DNA of 10,357 nt, from the NCBI GenBank assembly GCA_020434645.1, contig JAGRAK010000042.1, positions 1 through 10,357 of the forward strand. The letters run 5' to 3'. The translations under genes and the position numbers were made by a program. Shown piece by piece: positions 5,817 to 10,357 of the stretch. Below the pieces are notes generated by a model. The model saw only the letters and a program-made list of their open reading frames with translations, was not told where the DNA came from and searched no databases. Each line of letters begins with the position of its first letter. The stretch's first letter is position 1. This DNA is from Bdellovibrionales bacterium (GTDB taxonomy: Bacteria > Bdellovibrionota > Bdellovibrionia > Bdellovibrionales > UBA1609).

Positions 5817-8800
5817 ATGAATGTGGCGGCAGAGCCAATTCCTCTCGCGCTACTCGGGCGCCTGACGAAATCATTAGAATTTTCATCCCCACCCATTAAA
5901 CTTGTGGGCTTGCATTCCTGCGCCCCGCTTGCATTGTATTTGTCTCAATCACAACACACTCGACTCGGCAAGCAACCTCATGTTGTTGTAACTCCTGATT
6001 TGGCTTCAGGTGAAAAGTTTATTGAATCCCTTCATTTTTTTGATCCGAACTTGCGAGCCACGCTGCTCCCACCCTTTGATGTCAGTATTTACTCTAATCT
6101 GTACCCAAACCATCGCATCATATCAAAACGAATAAGCTGGCTTTATCAAGCGCACAACGCGTTACCCGGCCAAATATTTGTGACATCTGTTGAGGCCTTA
6201 CTGCAGAAAACTCTACCGTATTCTGAATTTGTTAAAAAAACTCTCATCATAAAAAAGAATTCTGAATTACCAAATTCGTTCATTCAGTTTTTAAATTCAC
6301 TTGGATATTCCGCAACTCCAACTACAGAAGATGTCGGAACTTACTCACAGCGGGGCGGAATTCTCGATATTTTCTCACCAGGGTGTGAGGAGCCTTATCG
6401 TCTCGAATTATTTGGCGATACCGTTGAGTCTATTCGAACTTATAACCCTGTTACACAAATCAGCACAGAAGAAGTCAACTCATGCGTTATCCTCCCCGCA
6501 CGCGAAGCTCTTTACACCGATGATAATCGTCAAAAAATTTCTACGTCTATTCAACGTGCTGTCGAAGGAAGAAATGTACCTAAAGATGAACTTCAAGATA
6601 TCTTAAGATCTATATCTCAAGGCCTGCCTTTTTATGGTCTAGATTTTCTTTTGCCGTATTTTTACGACAAGCTTGATAGTCCCCTAGATTATTTCTCTTC
6701 ACCCGTAGACCTTTGGTTTTTTGATCATATTGAATGTGTTCGTATCGCAGATCAGCTCCACCAAGATTTAAAATCTAATTATCATCAAGCTGAGAAACAA
6801 GTTCTTCGCATAAAATATTCAGACCTTTACTCCAACCTAGACAGCTTAACTCCTCCAGAAGATAGCGCTGTCGTATGGGCTGATCAAATTGAGGTTTCAG
6901 GTGACGCAATTGCTACCGATGATATCTGCGAGATCAAATCGTTTAGTGTTTCAGAATTTGTCGCTGGTATTTCTTCAGCATCACGCGACAACGAGACGCT
7001 ATCTCTATATTTAAAAGACAAAATCGGACGATGGCGGGCACAAGGGTATTCAGTTATTATAAGTGCACAGAGCCACACGGTTGCTGAACGCGTAAAATTA
7101 ATATTCGAACGCGCTGATTTTATTCCTATAATCATCGGTGAAGACCATATTAACCTGGCTGAAATCATATCTGAACAAAACAAAGACCCAGGCCATCTAC
7201 ACATTGTTTTAAGATCGATTCCTGAGCCGTTTAGACTTCCTGATGAACATCTCGTTTTTCTTCGCGATGAAGATATTTTGGGCAAGAGAAAGGTTCACCG
7301 CCAAGTCAAAAGTGAGTCACTTGCACTTGAAAAGTCTGAGGCCTTAAGTTTTGGCGATCTTCAAATTGGCGATTTGGTCGTACATAGAGTTCACGGAATT
7401 GGCATCTATGAAGGTCTTAAGCCCATGCAAATTGACGGGGCTGATTCTGAATTTATAGAACTCAGCTATAAAGGCGGCGACCGCTTATATATTCCTGTTT
7501 ATCGAATTGGCCAGATTCACAAATATACTGGGCCTACTTCTCTTAGCTTAGTCGATAAGCTAGGGGGATCTGGCTGGGCTAAAACTAAAATTAAAGTTCG
7601 CAATCAAGTTCGAGATGTCGCAGACAAATTGCTTCGCCTATATGCAAAGCGCTCACAAGAAACACGCCCACCGTTTTCTGCCATAAATGAAGATTTTGCT
7701 AAATTTGAAAACTCTTTTCCCTACCAAGAAACTGAAGATCAGTTGCGTGCAATTCACGATGTCCTTGGCAACATGTGTTCAGATCATCCCATGGATAGGC
7801 TGGTTTGCGGTGATGTTGGCTTCGGTAAAACAGAAGTCGCTATGCGGGCAACATTTAAAGCCGTACAAGATGGTTTTCAAGTTGCTATTATTGCACCCAC
7901 TACTATCTTAACTCATCAGCATTTTGAAAATTTTAAACGGCGCTTTGCTTCTTGGCCAATTGAGGTTCGTTCTTTAAATCGTTTTGTTGCCGCTACTGAT
8001 GTTAAAAAAACTCTGGCCGGGCTAGCCGCTGGAACTGTTGATATTGTTATCGGAACACATCGTCTACTAAGCAAAGATATTGCCTTTAAAAACTTAGGAT
8101 TATTAATTATCGATGAAGAACAAAAGTTTGGAGTTATTCATAAAGAAAAATTACGCCAACTTCGCACCAGTGTAGACACACTAGCTCTATCTGCGACTCC
8201 TATTCCGCGCTCACTTAATATGAGCTTAGTTGGTATGCGCGACCTCAGTATCATCAATACGCCACCTGAAGATAGACTTCCTACCCGAACATTTGTTTGT
8301 AAGTTTGATAAAGAAACCATTCGAAAAGCTATTGAAAGCGAAATAGGTCGAGCAGGACAGACTTTCTTTTTACACAATCGAGTTCAATCTATTGATGAAA
8401 TGGCGGCTCAGATTAGAAGTATTGTCCCCTCAGCGAGAATTGCCGTGGCGCACGGGCAAATGGATGAAGATTTGTTAGAAAAAACTATGTTGAGATTCTA
8501 CCACCATGAACTTGATGTTTTAGTCTGCACAGCCATTATTGAATCCGGTATGGATATTCCACGAGCCAACACAATTTTTATTGATCAAGCTCATACCTTT
8601 GGTGTCAGTCAGCTTTATCAACTTCGTGGGCGGGTTGGGCGCAGCAAAGAGCGCGCATATTGTTATTTACTTGTACCACCAGATAAGCGCCTCGACTCTA
8701 CAGCTCAAGAACGCCTCAAAATTATTCAAGAAAATACAGCCCTAGGAAGTGGGCTGCGCGTAGCTCAATACGACTTAGAACTTCGTGGTGCAGGCGACAT

Positions 8801-9362
8801 CCTCGGAGAAAATCAATCTGGCCACATTAATGCAGTTGGATATGATTTATATATTGAGCTACTTGAAGAAGCCATTGCTGAACAGCGTGGTGACGAGATT
8901 ACTGATAATGAAATAGAACCTGAAATTAATTTGCGCGTTCCTGCTCTTCTGCCAGATAAATACATACCTGACTTACGCATGCGACTTTATTATTATAAAA
9001 CCTTATCTAATGTTCGTTCAGTTGAAGATATAGATAAAATCGAAACTGAGCTGCACGATCAGTTTGGATCGCCGCCTGAGCCTGTCATGAATCTACTTGG
9101 TCTCATGTTAATTCGTAAATTATGTCGTGATCTCGGGGTAAAAGATGTCAGCGCCGGCAAAAATGTAATCTCGCTCACATTTACCCCGCAAACTCGTCTA
9201 CCAACTGACGAAGTTATTCGTTTAACAGCACGTGAAAACAAAAAATATTCTATCGCGCCTGACCAACGTTTAAAAGTACGAATGAATGATGTGGCATGGC
9301 CGAGAGTAATTGAAGAAATGGAATATTTAATTTCATTGTGCCCGAAGAAGATTTCTAAATAA
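5817..9362 (+). CDS. mfd: Transcription-repair coupling factor Mfd
   Basis: Mfd is a cytoplasmic ATP-driven DNA translocase that removes RNA polymerase stalled at DNA lesions and recruits UvrA for nucleotide excision repair. The 1181-residue protein (E. coli 1148) shows the whole family plan. A UvrB-like UvrA-binding module includes QRGGILDIFSPGCEEPYRLE from residue 178. The RNA polymerase interaction domain lies near 518-573 (GDLVVHRVHGIGIYEG to YIPVYRIGQIHKY). The RecG-like motor has Walker A GDVGFGKT (665-672, K671), DEEQ box (766-769), SATPIPRSLNM, IIESGMDIPRAN and RGRVGR (937-942). The translocation motif LRVAQYDLELRGAGDILGE follows near 980-998, then the regulatory C-terminal domain from about 1036. 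I prefer ATG 5817; GTG 5808 is in frame three codons earlier, and neither has a strong ribosome binding site. No frameshift or missing motif was seen. It is divergent from nuo and has no clear promoter of its own in 5743-5816. Confidence 0.98.
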   Translation: MNVAAEPIPLALLGRLTKSLEFSSPPIKLVGLHSCAPLALYLSQSQHTRLGKQPHVVVTPDLASGEKFIESLHFFDPNLRATLLPPFDVSIYSNLYPNHRIISKRISWLYQAHNALPGQIFVTSVEALLQKTLPYSEFVKKTLIIKKNSELPNSFIQFLNSLGYSATPTTEDVGTYSQRGGILDIFSPGCEEPYRLELFGDTVESIRTYNPVTQISTEEVNSCVILPAREALYTDDNRQKISTSIQRAVEGRNVPKDELQDILRSISQGLPFYGLDFLLPYFYDKLDSPLDYFSSPVDLWFFDHIECVRIADQLHQDLKSNYHQAEKQVLRIKYSDLYSNLDSLTPPEDSAVVWADQIEVSGDAIATDDICEIKSFSVSEFVAGISSASRDNETLSLYLKDKIGRWRAQGYSVIISAQSHTVAERVKLIFERADFIPIIIGEDHINLAEIISEQNKDPGHLHIVLRSIPEPFRLPDEHLVFLRDEDILGKRKVHRQVKSESLALEKSEALSFGDLQIGDLVVHRVHGIGIYEGLKPMQIDGADSEFIELSYKGGDRLYIPVYRIGQIHKYTGPTSLSLVDKLGGSGWAKTKIKVRNQVRDVADKLLRLYAKRSQETRPPFSAINEDFAKFENSFPYQETEDQLRAIHDVLGNMCSDHPMDRLVCGDVGFGKTEVAMRATFKAVQDGFQVAIIAPTTILTHQHFENFKRRFASWPIEVRSLNRFVAATDVKKTLAGLAAGTVDIVIGTHRLLSKDIAFKNLGLLIIDEEQKFGVIHKEKLRQLRTSVDTLALSATPIPRSLNMSLVGMRDLSIINTPPEDRLPTRTFVCKFDKETIRKAIESEIGRAGQTFFLHNRVQSIDEMAAQIRSIVPSARIAVAHGQMDEDLLEKTMLRFYHHELDVLVCTAIIESGMDIPRANTIFIDQAHTFGVSQLYQLRGRVGRSKERAYCYLLVPPDKRLDSTAQERLKIIQENTALGSGLRVAQYDLELRGAGDILGENQSGHINAVGYDLYIELLEEAIAEQRGDEITDNEIEPEINLRVPALLPDKYIPDLRMRLYYYKTLSNVRSVEDIDKIETELHDQFGSPPEPVMNLLGLMLIRKLCRDLGVKDVSAGKNVISLTFTPQTRLPTDEVIRLTARENKKYSIAPDQRLKVRMNDVAWPRVIEEMEYLISLCPKKISK

Positions 9363-9428
9363 TTGCATCACTATAAAACAGCCGATTAATAAAATTTTTA
9401 TTTATTATTCGAGATAATTTTAAAATAT
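9363..9428. other. Convergent intergenic gap, AT-rich, possible weak terminator
   Basis: mfd and the barrel gene converge here. TAATAAA (9387-9393) and TTTATTA (9401-9407) can pair around a 7-base loop, and several T and A runs follow. The stem has only A-T pairs and no GC core, so it would be a weak bidirectional terminator at best. No RNA gene or small coding region was seen. Confidence 0.25.
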
Positions 9429-10331
9429 TTAAAACTCTAGATTAAGACCAAAATTAAGATCAAAATTAGTCGAAAAATCAGGATCATTTTCAGCACTAGA
9501 CGCCAAGTAGCTTCGTGCCTCTGCAAATACATATGTATTTTCAATACCTGATTCTGTGTAGGCTTCGACGGCGGCAGACCTATCTAGCCAGCTCAATTGA
9601 AACAGCGCGCCTACGCCGAAATACCCCGCCGCACCAGTTGTTCCATTAAAACTTACGCCCGGTTGGGTCTCATTATAAAGAGCTGTATACACCCCACCAA
9701 AAGCATATGGCGCTATAATTGGTTCATGCATAAAGTTGTCCGCAACAAATTTCACGCCCGCTCTTATGAGCTGAACGTTCAGTTTTGCTGTTCCGATCTG
9801 GGCGGTGTCGTCAGCATCATTAGTATAGGTACCATATCCGATTTCTCCGCCAAGTGAACCCAATTGAAAATTCCATTTATATGTGTAACTCACTTCAATC
9901 ATGGGAGCGCTGCCGTAAAGATCTTCAAAACTCGAAGTTCCTAGATCATAATCTGAATCATAGCTTGTAGGATTGAATAAGCTATACGTAATGGCAAACA
10001 TATGCCCCCATCGCGGACGCCTGATTTTATAAGGAACAAGTGCATAAAGTGATATTAAATCACTTGGTAAAATATTATTTGGCTCCACTTCTACTAAATT
10101 GCGATTTTCCATTTCTTCAGGTGTAATTGGTTTTTCAAGCAACTGCCGCTCTTCACGTTCTCGATTGAGGAGATACTCCTTAACTTTTACGTCACGCTCT
10201 TTGTCTTTAATCGCCTCTTCTTCTATTCGCTTTATGTTTTGAGCACTAACTTGCGCAACCAGTGAAAGTTGCATAGTTAAAATAAAAAAACATATTTGCA
10301 TGAAATATTTAAAACCATTCAATAAATTCAT
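9429..10331 (-). CDS. Exported protein with charged helix and probable outer-membrane beta-barrel, unrecognised family
   Basis: I do not recognise a named family. The 300-residue product starts with a hydrophobic signal peptide and a likely signal peptidase I site after VSA (residue 30). There is no lipobox in the usual position. Residues about 33-67 are strongly charged and probably helical or coiled coil, with many E, K and R. From about 108 onward the sequence alternates hydrophobic and polar residues in Gly- and Tyr-rich strands, for example GEIGYGTYT, PYAFGGVYTALYN and NTYVFAEARSYL, enough for roughly eight strands. It ends FGLNLEF, the C-terminal Phe typical of barrels inserted by the BAM machinery. 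The inferred location is the outer membrane, with the charged segment in the periplasm. Start ATG 10331 has no Shine-Dalgarno; an internal ATG at 10301 also keeps a signal-like sequence but has no site either. It is probably monocistronic. Its ATA use resembles the nuoA-side genes. Confidence 0.75.
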   Translation of the reverse strand: MNLLNGFKYFMQICFFILTMQLSLVAQVSAQNIKRIEEEAIKDKERDVKVKEYLLNREREERQLLEKPITPEEMENRNLVEVEPNNILPSDLISLYALVPYKIRRPRWGHMFAITYSLFNPTSYDSDYDLGTSSFEDLYGSAPMIEVSYTYKWNFQLGSLGGEIGYGTYTNDADDTAQIGTAKLNVQLIRAGVKFVADNFMHEPIIAPYAFGGVYTALYNETQPGVSFNGTTGAAGYFGVGALFQLSWLDRSAAVEAYTESGIENTYVFAEARSYLASSAENDPDFSTNFDLNFGLNLEF

Positions 10332-10339
10332 ATGTTTAA

Positions 10340-10345
10340 ATTATA
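10340..10345 (-). promoter_or_regulatory. TATAAT -10 box close to the barrel-gene start codon
   Basis: The minus strand has a perfect TATAAT ending 8 bases before ATG 10331, within the longer TATATAAT. Transcription starting 7 bases downstream would leave a leader of only one or two bases, consistent with the absence of a Shine-Dalgarno. The matching -35 would lie at or beyond the right edge, so it cannot be checked here. Confidence 0.4.
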
Positions 10346-10357
10346 TACAGACAAGGA

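Noticed and set aside
6884..7285. Minus-strand 133-codon open frame inside mfd
   Set aside because: It is a shadow of the mfd reading frame with no start signals and no recognisable protein features.
9597..9857. Plus-strand open frame opposite the barrel gene
   Set aside because: The opposite strand encodes a coherent exported protein with signal peptide and C-terminal Phe; this frame has no such features.
1..10357. CRISPR arrays, transposons, tRNA or rRNA genes, phage genes
   Set aside because: No repeat-spacer pattern, transposase motifs, terminal repeats or structured RNA genes were seen; nearly all the sequence is accounted for by the nuo genes, mfd and the barrel gene.

Overview
The window shows a Gram-negative bacterium with moderate to low GC: it has complex I, a transcription-repair coupling factor, and a signal-peptide protein that looks like an outer-membrane beta-barrel ending in Phe. 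Gene content and style would fit the Bdellovibrionota or another deltaproteobacteria-like lineage. That is only an impression from reading, and the sequence alone does not prove it.

Layout. Positions 1-5657, on the minus strand, hold a tightly packed respiratory complex I operon transcribed right to left: nuoA, nuoH, nuoJ, nuoK, nuoL, nuoM. nuoM runs off the left edge. Spacers are 1-6 bases or the genes overlap (nuoH/nuoJ by 1 base, nuoJ/nuoK by 14), so translation is probably coupled. Every gene present encodes a membrane-arm subunit. The peripheral-arm genes nuoB, C, D, E, F, G and I are absent from their usual places between nuoA and nuoH and between nuoH and nuoJ, so they must lie elsewhere; nuoN would be expected just beyond the left edge.

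Positions 5658-5816 are a divergent intergenic region. It holds a plausible sigma-70-like promoter for nuoA with interleaved inverted repeats across it. On the plus strand, mfd (5817-9362) is complete and encodes the transcription-repair coupling factor. A short AT-rich convergent gap (9363-9428) separates it from a minus-strand gene (9429-10331). That gene encodes an unrecognised exported protein with a charged helical segment followed by a probable beta-barrel, and a TATAAT box lies unusually close to its start codon.

The main anomaly is in nuoL. One extra base in a five-base homopolymer (2783-2787) splits the gene into two frames. By hand count, isoleucine codon use changes at the same gene position: ATA is common in nuoA-H-J-K and the first part of nuoL (about 28 of 83) but nearly absent in the rest of nuoL and nuoM (about 3 of 69). 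A frameshift and a composition break in one conserved gene point to a recombination junction, a chimeric assembly join, or a base-calling error beside an older mosaic boundary. I found no clearly new defence, mobile or biosynthetic system.
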